Assembly: GCF_000430005.1 (NCBI RefSeq)
Contig: NZ_AUCY01000011.1
Coordinates: 62,001 to 126,000 of the forward strand
DNA: 64,000 bases
Reading direction: 5' to 3'
DNA from: Desulfovibrio cuneatus DSM 11391
Lineage (GTDB): Bacteria > Desulfobacterota > Desulfovibrionia > Desulfovibrionales > Desulfovibrionaceae
The notes below the pieces were generated by a model, which worked only from the letters and a program-made list of their open reading frames with translations, had not been told where the DNA came from and did not search any database. The translations under genes were made by a program, and so were the position numbers. This document shows, piece after piece, positions 8,938-17,742 of the stretch; position 1 is the stretch's first letter, and the number at the start of each line of letters is the position of its first letter.

Positions 8938-9320
8938 TTTGGTTTCCTTTTTATAATGGTCTTGTATTGATTACGAAGTTTTTCGTCGTATTTTGCATCT
9001 TCAGAATTATAGGCGTTGGGGCCATTGTGGCGCAAACCATGAATGAAAGCTTCCATGTTTTTACTGTCGCGTACCCGTTCTCCAAAGTTTTTTACCCAGT
9101 ATTCAACGCTTTTTCCGAGAGAAGAATAGGACAGATTACGTTTGCCAGCGTTGGTCACACCAAAAAGATTGTTTAGTCCAAAATTATGGTCATTAAGCCA
9201 ACTACTTTCGTGAGAAGCAAGTGCCATCAAGTAATCAGGGTCAATATTCAAATGATCAGCAGCCTCTTTGAGCATGTCGGCCAGCAAATAAAAGCGAGCA
9301 ACTTTATCGTCGACAGGCAT
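8934..9320 (-). CDS. Rhs tip, peptidoglycan hydrolase (lysozyme/GH73)-like, displaced by frameshift
   Basis: The 128-residue frame contains YLMALASHESSWLNDHNF and NNLFGVTNAGKRNLSY, which resembles glucosaminidase/lytic transglycosylase domains with a candidate catalytic glutamate in SHESSW. The frame stays open upstream of this ATG to about 9534 and reads naturally (GISHPFGAPHGQNARGKL, TSTPYSYNIREALQRATKGQ), so the domain probably once began at the DPQGL junction of the rhs gene. In the present sequence it is one frame off from rhs copy 2. If expressed alone, it would start at ATG 9320 without the Rhs shell. The target would be periplasmic peptidoglycan. Confidence 0.7.
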   Translation of the reverse strand: MPVDDKVARFYLLADMLKEAADHLNIDPDYLMALASHESSWLNDHNFGLNNLFGVTNAGKRNLSYSSLGKSVEYWVKNFGERVRDSKNMEAFIHGLRHNGPNAYNSEDAKYDEKLRNQYKTIIKRKPK

Positions 9321-10699
9321 TTTATCAACAATCTGCCCTTTTGTTGCACGCTGTAAGGCTTCACGAATATTATAGGAATAGGGGGTGCTTGTGAAGCTTT
9401 TACCTGGAGTTGTTTCAGAAGGCGCTTGTAATTTTCCTCTAGCATTTTGCCCATGTGGAGCACCAAAGGGGTGCGAAATACCTTTATGCGAAGCCCACCA
9501 GAGCTTGCTTCGGCCTCTGTAAATTCCAACCCCTGCGGGTCAATGCAACTCACGGGGTCATCCACGCAGTAGTCGTACAAATCAGCATCGCCGCGCAAGT
9601 CGCGGGCAGGGTCTTGGGCGGTGAAGCGTCCGGTTTGCGGGTCATAATCGCGGTAGCCGAAGCGGATAAAGCCTGTATGTTCATCCACCAGCCCGCCCGC
9701 AAAGCCAAGGGGGAACGACAATTCCGGGAAGGAATCGTGGAGCACATTGCCAAAGCTGTCGTAGGTGATTTCCTTCACCATGCGTCCGTCTTCTGTGCTC
9801 AGGGCGCGGATGCTGCCCACCTGGTCGGCCCCGATGTGCAGAAAAAGGCTGTCCGTAGCCCCTTGTGCTTGGAACATTGGTGAATAATAATCCAGATTAC
9901 CGCGTTGAAAGCGCTCCTTAATGAAGGCCGCCCCCGTGCCACTGATATGTACCCCGGTGGGCAGTCGTTGGCCCTTGTACTGGAATGTGTAGCGCGTGTC
10001 TTGCATAACATCGTAATACTCGTGCAATTGCAGTTGTCCGTGCCAGCGGTATTCTCCCACCAGCCGCCCCGATACGTGAATGCGCTCCGGCAGCAGGCTT
10101 TGCCCATATTCATAGCGCACCTCAAACCCGGAAGGCAGGGTGACGCTGTCCAGCCGAGTGTCGTCGCCGTAGCTGAAATAGGTGTTTTTGCCGTTTTCCT
10201 GCCTGCCGCGCAACGAGCCTGAAGCAGTGTACAAATAGCGGGTGGCGTTCACCTCTACCAATTGTCCTTCGTCATTGTAGGTGAACTGCCGCTGCCCGCC
10301 CCGGTGCCGTAAGGTATCGGGCACGCGGTCTGCAATGCGCTGACCTTGGGCGTTGTAGGTATATTCCTCCGTTACCGCGCCGTTGCAACGCACCGTGGCA
10401 AGGTGCCCGCCCGCGTCATAGGTATACTCCCAGCGGGTACTTTCATTGGGGGTGTGTTCTTCCTTGGCTTCTATCTTGCCATGCTGGTTGGTGGTGCAGC
10501 GCATGCGGAAGACGCTGACACCGGAACCTGCCTGCGGTGAATCAAGTAACGACCGACGCGGGGCATTGCCTTGCCAACCTGCCGCTTGGGGGGGCATGGG
10601 GCCGGATGCCCCGGAAAGAAGGGTGCCGGAACTGCTGGCATTACCGTTGTTGCCAAACACAATTTCACGTAAAAATTCTTCGGTACCCATGGGGTGCAT
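9248..10699 (-). CDS. Short Rhs protein 2, frameshifted at the core/tip junction
   Basis: A 483-residue YD-repeat protein almost identical to Rhs copy 1 through DPVSCIDPQGL (about residue 392), with the same start and ribosome-binding site. After this point the frame encodes an unlikely basic/hydrophobic tail (RIKVFRTPLVLHMGKMLEE). The biologically sensible tip is read in the neighbouring frame from the sequence TTGGAATTTAC; one extra G (TTGGGAATT) would join DPQGL directly to the hydrolase-like tip. Either the gene is mutated, the base call is wrong, or a frameshift is used. It lacks the N-terminal PAAR/delivery region, as does copy 1. Confidence 0.8.
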   Translation of the reverse strand: MHPMGTEEFLREIVFGNNGNASSSGTLLSGASGPMPPQAAGWQGNAPRRSLLDSPQAGSGVSVFRMRCTTNQHGKIEAKEEHTPNESTRWEYTYDAGGHLATVRCNGAVTEEYTYNAQGQRIADRVPDTLRHRGGQRQFTYNDEGQLVEVNATRYLYTASGSLRGRQENGKNTYFSYGDDTRLDSVTLPSGFEVRYEYGQSLLPERIHVSGRLVGEYRWHGQLQLHEYYDVMQDTRYTFQYKGQRLPTGVHISGTGAAFIKERFQRGNLDYYSPMFQAQGATDSLFLHIGADQVGSIRALSTEDGRMVKEITYDSFGNVLHDSFPELSFPLGFAGGLVDEHTGFIRFGYRDYDPQTGRFTAQDPARDLRGDADLYDYCVDDPVSCIDPQGLEFTEAEASSGGLRIKVFRTPLVLHMGKMLEENYKRLLKQLQVKASQAPPIPIIFVKPYSVQQKGRLLIKCLSTIKLLAFICWPTCSKRLLII

Positions 10700-11430
10700 A
10701 TTCTGCCTCCTGCCATAAATGGAAAACGATTACGCCGCAGTAGTCCCAACGAATACGCGGCAGTTGTTTTCCCCATAGCAGAAGGAGGCGAGTGTGGTAA
10801 GGCTTGGTTGTACGCTTATGACATACGGGAGAGGGGCGGGTGGAATAGCTGAGAGAGGGTGCGTGGAATAGCTGAGAGGAGGCGTGTACCGTACAAAACT
10901 ACTCGCTATCTTTCCTAATGATGGTGGCGTGAATCTTCACTAAAGCCGACGGCAATCGCGAGCGTAGCGAGCCGTGGAGCGAGGGCAGAGGGCGCGGGCA
11001 GCTTTGCTGCCTGTGCATCTCCACGAAGCCCGAGAGGAGAAGGTCGCGTCTTCGCCGCACCTTACAGGTAATTCTTCGCGTCACCCCCACCCTCCGTGCG
11101 CTTTGCTGCGCCCGCCTACTCATGGGAAGTGCGGTACACTTTTTCACCGCTTCCCGCCTGTGAGGCAATTACCTTGCTTGGCAAGGCTGTTGAGCCTCGC
11201 CTACCCACTCCCTCCACCTCACCCTCGCTTGGCACGGTGGTTTCCCGCGCGAATATATTTGTGTAGCGCCACGAGCGCAGCGAGTTAGCGGAACAAATCT
11301 ACCTGAGCGCGGACAGCGAGTCTAAACGGGGTCTTGGGGCAGAGCCCCTAGTGTGTGGGGGTGTCGGGGGGCCGCACAAGGGCCCCTCCGACCCAAGCGG
11401 AGCGGCAAACAAAACAAAAAACAACAGGCT
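10700..11430. repeat. Second copy of the Rhs upstream unit
   Basis: This near-identical counterpart of 7597-8330 includes a reverse family A repeat (10930-11035) and a family B repeat (11243-11420). Differences are scattered substitutions and short indels, more frequent at the outer end. No gene is visible. Confidence 0.8.
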
Positions 11431-11595
11431 GTTGCGGCGGTAGGCCGCACAAAATGACTAAATACCTAAAAATACTGGATCCCTGCCTTTGCAGGGATGG
11501 CGGTGCCGGGGCTGGTGCGGCGGCACGCCGCACAATCTCGCTCTCTCCCCCTCTATTCCTTCTCCCCCCTTTCCCCCATCCCCTTCTCCAAACAA

Positions 11596-11626
11596 AAAGC
11601 CGCCCCCCAATGCGGGGGCGGCTCTC
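11596..11626. terminator. Strong GC-rich hairpin
   Basis: GCCGCCCCC pairs with GGGGGCGGC around a 6-nt loop, preceded by AAAAA and followed by a T-rich stretch (TCTCTGTCTTT). It lies between the Rhs upstream unit and nrfA. The orientation of use is unclear. Confidence 0.55.
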
Positions 11627-11686
11627 TGTCTTTACTGTATTCTGCTGAAGCGTAAAACCTGTGAAGTTATGAGCAAAGTTGCTTTT

Positions 11687-11812
11687 GGAAACGCTCAGTT
11701 GTTTCGTTTGGAAAGGCACGAGCGTTTCTTGAAGCAGGAGTGGACTCTTCCGTCCTCGACTGCTTCAAGAAACGTGAAGTAACGCAGCCAAATGGAATAA
11801 ATCAGCGTTTCC
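11687..11812. repeat. 126-bp terminal-inverted-repeat element, copy 2
   Basis: It begins GGAAACGCTCAGTTGTTTCG and ends CCAAATGGAATAAATCAGCG then TTTCC, the imperfect inverse. An internal hairpin (GTTTCTTGAAGCAG / CTGCTTCAAGAAAC) is present. It ends 10 bases beyond the stop codon of nrfA, so it may serve as that operon's terminator. Confidence 0.8.
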
Positions 11813-11822
11813 TCAGCAACCC

Positions 11823-13439
11823 TTACTTCGCACTCACGTTAGCAGGCACCGCCGGGGCATCCCCCTTGGGCAAACGTTCCTGCAAGTGCCACACACGCTC
11901 TGCCTTTGGCAGGGGTGTCAGGTACTTTGTCCATATATGCTTCTGGAGGTTTTCCGGCTCCATCTGCATTTTGCGCGTCCATTCAAGAATGGGGGGCACA
12001 AGGGTGTGAATGTCGCCTTCCAGGGTTTTACCAATGCCAAAGTTGGTGGCTGCCATGGCAGCGTTCACGGCATTTTGGCTGTACTGTTGCGACTTCGCCA
12101 GGGTATCCAGAGCTTTCACAGGGTTGTGGAAGCCAACGCTGTTTTCAGCGGAAACGTAATCCCAGAAGAACTGGCCTTTACGTACCCACTCACGGGCTTC
12201 TGCCATGAGCTGGTCGTAGTTGGCGGCTTTTTCCCCAGTCCATTCAGAAGCCTGACGCACCGCTTCATGAGCCTTCACGGAAAGGTCCTGTGCGGTCATA
12301 AGCTGATCGTAGGTCTTTTTCTGGGTGGCTTCCACGCGGCCACGCAGGTAGGCCGGGGTTTTATCGGCGTGGCAGTTGCCGCAGGTGTCACGAATCATTT
12401 CATCGTTACGCAGCGGGGAAGTCCACAGGTGGCTGGATATCTTCTTTTTGCCATCCACGCGCTTGTAGGGCATGTGGCAGTCTGCACAGCTTACGCCAGC
12501 CGCACCGTGGGGGCCGTCGCCCCAGGTTTCAAACTCTGGGTGCTGGGCTTTAAGCATGCGGGTTTTGGAAACAGGGTGAGTCCAGTCTGCAAAACTGTCG
12601 AACCCGCCCTGGGCGTTTTTGGGGCCTTTATCCATGTAGTATTCATACATGTCGTCAGGGTTTTTACCATTGGCCCAGGGGAACTTGGGCTTCTTGTTGG
12701 GGCCGTGGTCTTTTTCCATGAAATAGTATTCCACGTGGCACTGGCCGCACACATAGCCGCGCATTTCGTTGCGTGTTGCCTTGGTCCAGTCAATGCCTTG
12801 TTCTGCCAGGGCTTCCTTCAGCGGAATGCTGGTAATGACCAGTTCCATTGTTTTAGGATCGTGGCAGTTGGCACAGCCAATGGTTTGGTCTTTCATGCTG
12901 ATTTTGTCAGTGGTACGAAAATCATGAAAGTTCATGCTCCAGAATTTGTCGTCGCCGTATTCGGCAACCCATTCTGGAATTTTTGGGGTTTTACAGTTCC
13001 AGCAGGTGGCAGGCAAGCCAGCGCTTTCACTGTAGTTGTTAATACGGTCAATTTCCAGAATGTCTTGAATACCGTAAGTGTGCCCGCGTGCTTCGTTGTA
13101 TTCAAAGCTGAAGGGGTAGCCCAGCCACAGGTTTTTCAGGTAAGGCTGCGCAGCCTGTTTGAAGCCCTTGGGCAGTGGGTTCACGTTGTCGTTTTTACGA
13201 AACGGAATGGAGCCCTTGAAGCGGGTCATGGTTTTTTCGTCAGACTGGTTGTTCATCTGGTACGATTCAAAGTGCAACGGAAACTCTTTGCCAAAGGCAG
13301 AGTTGCGCGTTTCATTGGCAGCAAGGCCAGTTTTGTAGGTGGGGGTAACGGGCGGCTTGATTTCTGAACGGCTTGCGGCGGCAAAAAGCAGCACGCCTAC
13401 GCCACACAGCCCGGCGAAAAGAAGTATGCGCTTATTCAT
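11823..13439 (-). CDS. nrfA: Ammonia-forming cytochrome c nitrite reductase, catalytic subunit
   Basis: Reduces nitrite to ammonium with six electrons in the periplasm. The 538-residue precursor starts with a hydrophobic signal/anchor (MNKRILLFAGLCGVGVLLFA). Five heme sites are visible in order: the catalytic lysine-ligated CWNCK (about residue 170), then CANCH, CGQCH, CADCH and CGNCH. The length and the CWNCK motif are diagnostic of NrfA. Its start overlaps the end of nrfH by 8 bases, so they form an nrfHA operon, as known in deltaproteobacteria. An inverted-repeat element follows directly. Confidence 0.97.
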   Translation of the reverse strand: MNKRILLFAGLCGVGVLLFAAASRSEIKPPVTPTYKTGLAANETRNSAFGKEFPLHFESYQMNNQSDEKTMTRFKGSIPFRKNDNVNPLPKGFKQAAQPYLKNLWLGYPFSFEYNEARGHTYGIQDILEIDRINNYSESAGLPATCWNCKTPKIPEWVAEYGDDKFWSMNFHDFRTTDKISMKDQTIGCANCHDPKTMELVITSIPLKEALAEQGIDWTKATRNEMRGYVCGQCHVEYYFMEKDHGPNKKPKFPWANGKNPDDMYEYYMDKGPKNAQGGFDSFADWTHPVSKTRMLKAQHPEFETWGDGPHGAAGVSCADCHMPYKRVDGKKKISSHLWTSPLRNDEMIRDTCGNCHADKTPAYLRGRVEATQKKTYDQLMTAQDLSVKAHEAVRQASEWTGEKAANYDQLMAEAREWVRKGQFFWDYVSAENSVGFHNPVKALDTLAKSQQYSQNAVNAAMAATNFGIGKTLEGDIHTLVPPILEWTRKMQMEPENLQKHIWTKYLTPLPKAERVWHLQERLPKGDAPAVPANVSAK

Positions 13440-13902
13440 CAGCAGCCATCCTTTTTGCTAGAGGGGTTCGTGTTTTGTGCGGCACAGACCGGTGGCAGTC
13501 TACGCAGTAGGGTTTGCTATCCATAGCCACTTTTGAAACCGTTACACCGTGGCAGCGAATGCAGTTTTCCTGCACAACGTCTTTGGTGTTGGGGTTGGCG
13601 TGGATAACGTCAGCAACTCGTTGGAAGCTGTTGTGAAAAATGTCGCGTGTTCCGGCTTCGGCCTTGAACACAAGTTTTTGTGCGAGAGAGGCAGGTGCGT
13701 GGCATTCGTTACAGGCAAGCTTGGCATGAATGCTTTGCGAGTGCGTCCAGGCAGCTTCAGACATAACGTGGCAGCTTCCGCAGAACTCCGCCTGGTCTGT
13801 GGTTTTCATGCCAAAAGCGGCAAAGCCCACAACCAAGGCCCCCACAAGCACGCTGGTGGCTACAAGCCATCGTGTGTTTTTTGGTGTGGTGTCTTGCTTC
13901 AT
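13432..13902 (-). CDS. nrfH: NrfH membrane-anchored tetraheme quinol dehydrogenase
   Basis: Oxidises menaquinol and feeds NrfA. The 156-residue protein has one N-terminal membrane anchor (residues 12-32, WLVATSVLVGALVVGFAAFG) and four CxxCH sites: CGSCH, CNECH, CIRCH and CVDCH. I use the ATG at 13902 (MKQDTTPKNT), which follows TTTGGAGAAACT, rather than the in-frame ATG 18 codons upstream. Length and heme count match NapC/NrfH proteins. It overlaps nrfA by 8 bases. Menaquinol as donor fits the men operon in this window. Confidence 0.95.
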   Translation of the reverse strand: MKQDTTPKNTRWLVATSVLVGALVVGFAAFGMKTTDQAEFCGSCHVMSEAAWTHSQSIHAKLACNECHAPASLAQKLVFKAEAGTRDIFHNSFQRVADVIHANPNTKDVVQENCIRCHGVTVSKVAMDSKPYCVDCHRSVPHKTRTPLAKRMAADE

Positions 13903-14249
13903 AGTTTCTCCAAAGGTGCAAGAAAGTGTTGGAAATGATAAAATACGGTTCTCCACCTCCTTTGTTCTCTATTTCATTATCACAACTACAACAATGAACT
14001 AGGGTGTTCGTAGTAGGGATATGAGCCTAAAAACGACCTTTAATACAATACGTTTATGGTTGTATTTATTTGTGCTGGTCGTAAGGCTGATTCCTGTGTT
14101 AGGGTATTCGTGTGTGTTTTAGACGTGGGGCCAATGTTTAATGTCAATGCTTTTGCTGAATGTTTTAGCGATGTTTTTGCAGTTTTTTGTGAAATTCTGT
14201 CATGCGCATTGCCACCATAATCCTCTGCCGGATACCATTGGGAAGAGCT

Positions 14250-15737
14250 ATGAATAGCAAACTAAAAAGTTATGAAATGACGCATTCTGATGAAGATAAT
14301 TTGTCAGAAAAAAATGACAATTGGGCAAAGCCTGACTCTGGAACAGGCATGAATACAGGGCCTAAGCAAGTGAAAAAAGCCTCATGGTGGTTATTGCTGC
14401 CAGGTGTTTTGGCGGTGCTATTGCTTGGGGCGCACTACTTTCGGCAAAGTGATGACGGCATGGTGGTGTTTTGCCTTGCCTGCCTTGGCTTACTTTTACG
14501 CCGCATAACGTGGGGGGCATTGGCCCTTGCCGGGGTGTTGGGCTTTGGGGCGTGGGAGTGGGTGGTAACAGCCCAGCGCCTGGTGGGCATGCGCCTTGCC
14601 ATGGGGAAACCGTTTGTGCGCGGCGCGGGAATTCTTGCCGGGGTGGCTGTGTTTACGCTGCTGGCAGGTGTGTTGTGCTGGCGCTATGCCAAAGCCATAC
14701 AAGGCCGGAAAGAGCAGGGCAGCCTGCACGCAAAGGGGGCAGCGCCACATGCATATATTTCGGCAGTACAGGCCGTAGCGTTTTTGGGCACAGCGTTCTT
14801 ACTGGGGTGGCTGCGGTGGCGTTTGCCAAACCTTGTGCCCCTGTTGGCAGACCGCTTCTTTCCGGGCATGGGCATGGTGCAGGTGGCCGGGGCTGCGTGG
14901 TATGCTGCCTGGGTGGCAGGGCTGTTGTGCCAGCCCGCTAAAGCAGGGAGGGTGCGGCGGCGGCTGTGGTGGCTGTTTTGTTCGGTGTTTTTTGCCCAGT
15001 TTGCTCTGGGGTTGGCAGGGTTTTCCACTTTCCTCATGACAGGGGCGCTGCACCTGCCCATTCCCGGCATGATTCTGTTTGGCCCCATTTTTCGTGGGGG
15101 CGGGCTGTTCATGGTGTTTTTGCTGCTGTTTTCTCTGATGCTGCTGGGCAGCGCGTGGTGTAGCCACCTGTGTTATTTTGGCGGGTGGGACGCCCTTGCC
15201 ACCAATAAGCAACGCATACAGCCCCTTTCGCTATTTTGGCAGCGGGCTGTGCGTTTTGGGCGGCCTGTGGTGGGGCTTTTGGGGGTGGCTGTGGCCCTTG
15301 GCTTGCGGGTGCTGGGGGTTGAGGCCTATGTAGCCGCCATGGCAGGAGTGTTGTTTGGTGTGGTGGGGCTGGGGATTACGCTGCTCTTTTCCCGCCGCTA
15401 CGGCCTTATGCTGCATTGCACGGCTTATTGCCCCATTGGGCTTATTGCCAACGTGGTCGGGCGTGTTTCGTTCTGGCGGGTGCGCGTTGTGCCGGAACGC
15501 TGCACCGGGTGCGGTGTGTGTGAACGGGTGTGCCGCTATGCCGCCTTAAGCCCGGTAGAGCGAGCGAACGGGCGCAGTGGCTTTCGCTGTTCCCTGTGCC
15601 GCGACTGCCTGGGGGCGTGCCCCCATGGGGCGTTGAGGCTGGGGTGCTTTGGGCTTACCCATGAGCTGGCAACGGCGCTGTTTGTGGTGTTGGTAACTGT
15701 GCTGCATGTGGTGTTTTTATGCACAGCACGCGTGTAA
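14250..15737 (+). CDS. Polytopic membrane polyferredoxin (NapH/NosR-like)
   Basis: An approximately 495-residue membrane iron-sulfur protein, presumably moving electrons between the quinone pool and periplasmic or cytoplasmic partners. It has about ten membrane segments, the membrane cysteine motifs WCSHLCYFGGW and CTAYCPIGL seen in NapH/NosR relatives, and two C-terminal 4Fe-4S sites (CTGCGVCERVC, CSLCRDCLGAC). I start at ATG 14250 after GGGAAGAG; an ATG at 14202 is also possible. It is divergent from nrfHA, with about 350 bases between the two starts. A role in nitrite respiration or a related redox chain is inferred. Confidence 0.8.
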   Translation: MNSKLKSYEMTHSDEDNLSEKNDNWAKPDSGTGMNTGPKQVKKASWWLLLPGVLAVLLLGAHYFRQSDDGMVVFCLACLGLLLRRITWGALALAGVLGFGAWEWVVTAQRLVGMRLAMGKPFVRGAGILAGVAVFTLLAGVLCWRYAKAIQGRKEQGSLHAKGAAPHAYISAVQAVAFLGTAFLLGWLRWRLPNLVPLLADRFFPGMGMVQVAGAAWYAAWVAGLLCQPAKAGRVRRRLWWLFCSVFFAQFALGLAGFSTFLMTGALHLPIPGMILFGPIFRGGGLFMVFLLLFSLMLLGSAWCSHLCYFGGWDALATNKQRIQPLSLFWQRAVRFGRPVVGLLGVAVALGLRVLGVEAYVAAMAGVLFGVVGLGITLLFSRRYGLMLHCTAYCPIGLIANVVGRVSFWRVRVVPERCTGCGVCERVCRYAALSPVERANGRSGFRCSLCRDCLGACPHGALRLGCFGLTHELATALFVVLVTVLHVVFLCTARV

Positions 15738-15740
15738 GGG

Positions 15741-15835
15741 GAACGCTGATGTGGGGTTCCAAGGGCATCATGCCCTTGGCGGAGGGGTTTGGGGAGGCAG
15801 GGCCTCCCCAAAGTAGAATGTAATAATATCAATTA
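15741..15835. repeat. Double-hairpin repeat, family C copy
   Basis: CCAAGGGCATCATGCCCTTGG and TTGGGGAGGCAGGGCCTCC/CCAA are two strong hairpins in tandem. The same pair occurs in reverse order and orientation at 38866-38930, and the second hairpin alone at 50353-50376. Here the element lies between two convergent genes and could terminate both. Confidence 0.75.
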
Positions 15836-15849
15836 GGAAATTGTCTATT

Positions 15850-16356
15850 TCAGCATTTCGCCAGCATCTCTTTAAAAAACGCCTGTGCTGCGGCAAAGTC
15901 TTGTGCATCGGGGTGGGTAGCGGCAACGGCGATGCGCTCTCGGCGCTCCTCTGTCATGGGGTGGCGTTGTTGTTCCTTGGGTCGGGCGGCTTGCCGGGCA
16001 AGGTGGGCCGGGTCAATTTTGCCCTGGCACAGGAACACGCCAAGGGTAGGGTGGGGAGCCACGGCTTCTAAGGCACGCTGGCGCACTTTGTCGGCATGGG
16101 GGGAGTCTGTGTAGGCCCCAAGGGTGCCAAACAGGCCCACGGTGCATGCTTCAATGCGGCGCATGTAGGCAAGCATGGCAGGGTCCGGCCCGCCAAGGGT
16201 GACCCAAAAACCAAGGCACAGCAAGTCATAGCCGTGCGGGGCTGGGGCTTCTTGTACAGGCAGCAGGGCGGTGCCTGCGGGCATAATGGCGTGAATGGCC
16301 TGGGCCACGGCACGGGTATTGCCAGTTTTGCTGGAATACACCACAAGGCAACGCAT
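15850..16356 (-). CDS. Flavodoxin-like protein
   Basis: A 168-residue single-domain FMN electron carrier. The FMN phosphate loop is SSKTGNTRAVAQAI (residues 7-20), followed by YDLLCLGFWVTLGGPDP and a GLFGTLGAY strand, which fit flavodoxin loops. A C-terminal stretch (KIDPAHLARQAARPKEQQRH) is longer than in the minimal family and resembles flavodoxin-fold BilS-type proteins. The start is ATG 16356 (MRCLVVYSSK); the in-frame ATG 33 codons earlier would add a non-conserved tail. It is monocistronic. The redox partner is unknown. Confidence 0.85.
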   Translation of the reverse strand: MRCLVVYSSKTGNTRAVAQAIHAIMPAGTALLPVQEAPAPHGYDLLCLGFWVTLGGPDPAMLAYMRRIEACTVGLFGTLGAYTDSPHADKVRQRALEAVAPHPTLGVFLCQGKIDPAHLARQAARPKEQQRHPMTEERRERIAVAATHPDAQDFAAAQAFFKEMLAKC

Positions 16357-16556
16357 AGGTATCTCGTTTATTGTAATGAAGGGAAAATGCCCTGTAAGGG
16401 GGCAGGCTGGTGAAATGGCAGTTGTCAGAGGGGTGTGGAGAATGCTATATTCCACGGCACATCAGAAGTGTTTTCTGCTACTTCTTTCATACAGCATTTT
16501 TTCCATGCGGGAAAGGGGCTTTTTCTCTTTTGCCCTGTACCCCATAAGGCACGCAT

Positions 16557-17477
16557 ATGCTTTACAGGCTCTCCTCCCTTTTTGATTTGTTGCACCATAT
16601 GTGGGAACATCCACGTTCAGAACGTTTGCAGGCTTCTGTGCTTATTTGCCTGTTTATACTTGGTTTTTTGGGAATTCAACTGAACCGCTGGGGGCTTTTG
16701 GCTTTTTTGCCACCAGATATTCTGACCCAGGTGCCCCTCAGTCATTTTCAGGCAGTGCATTTGGCGTTTTCCATGCTGCTGTTTTTGGAAGTTATGGGGC
16801 TCATTTTTGCTATACCCTATTCCATTTCACGGGCCATTGCCAAGCAGTTGGAAATTCTTGCCCTTATCTTGCTGCGCAATGCGTTCAAGGAGCTTACCTA
16901 TTTCCACGACCCCATGGACTTTGCCCTGGACCAGGTGGTGGTGCCGCGCATTGTGGTAAGCAGTGTGGGGGCGCTTTTGGTATTTTGCTGCTTGGGCATT
17001 TACAGCCGCATGCCACGCTTTCACAATTCCATGCCCCCCCAGGAAGTTATGCGTTATGTAATGTGGAAAAAAATGCTTTCCCTGGGGCTTATAGTGGCCG
17101 TGGCCTACCTTGTAGCGCTGAAATTTATCAGCTTTTTGGCAGTCATGTTCCCGGAAGTGACCATGCTTGCTACCCTGAAAGCTAAGGAAACAACCCCGGC
17201 GTTTTTTGAAAACGTGTACACCATTCTCATTTTTGCCGATATTTTGATGGTGCTGGTGGCACAGCGCTTTCTGCCCAATTTTCAGGCGCTGTTCCGCAAC
17301 TCAGGCTATGTTATTGCCACACTGCTTATGCGTATTTCTTTTGCTGCCCCTGCGTATTTCGACACCATTGTGGGGGTTATTGCCGCAGGCTATGCCCTGT
17401 TACTTACCTGGGCTGTGTCTGCCATGTTTCAACGCAATGAAGGTGAAAAAACATCACATTCTCCACCTTCTGGGTAA
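16557..17477 (+). CDS. Polytopic membrane protein, unknown
   Basis: A 306-residue integral membrane protein with about seven hydrophobic segments (for example LQASVLICLFILGFLGIQLN near residue 25 and VPRIVVSSVGALLVFCCLGI near 128) and a short polar tail. No cofactor or catalytic motif is visible. The sequence has normal codon use for the region and is probably expressed. It is divergent from the flavodoxin, with 200 bases between the starts. I do not recognise the family. Confidence 0.7.
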   Translation: MLYRLSSLFDLLHHMWEHPRSERLQASVLICLFILGFLGIQLNRWGLLAFLPPDILTQVPLSHFQAVHLAFSMLLFLEVMGLIFAIPYSISRAIAKQLEILALILLRNAFKELTYFHDPMDFALDQVVVPRIVVSSVGALLVFCCLGIYSRMPRFHNSMPPQEVMRYVMWKKMLSLGLIVAVAYLVALKFISFLAVMFPEVTMLATLKAKETTPAFFENVYTILIFADILMVLVAQRFLPNFQALFRNSGYVIATLLMRISFAAPAYFDTIVGVIAAGYALLLTWAVSAMFQRNEGEKTSHSPPSG

Positions 17478-17742
17478 TAGCCCCGTAGGCAGCAACACTA
17501 TTTTGTCAAATCCCCTTTTTTTTATTGACTGTTGGTCAAGTTGCGCTTAATAAAGATGAAATCCATCAGGGCGCGTTTTGAGTTGCCACAAAAGCACTCA
17601 AGAGCAGCGGCCTTCACCACCAGCAATACAATTTCATGCATACAGCCAAGCCTTATCAATTTTTCTGCCACATTATTGGGCAAAAGGTGCTTTTCTTGGG
17701 TCACACCCTGGAAAGCACCTTTTCTTTTTATGGGAGGGTTTG

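Noticed and set aside
11886-13367. 493-codon plus-strand ORF opposite nrfA
   Set aside because: It is antisense to the clearly identified nrfA and contains no recognisable motif.
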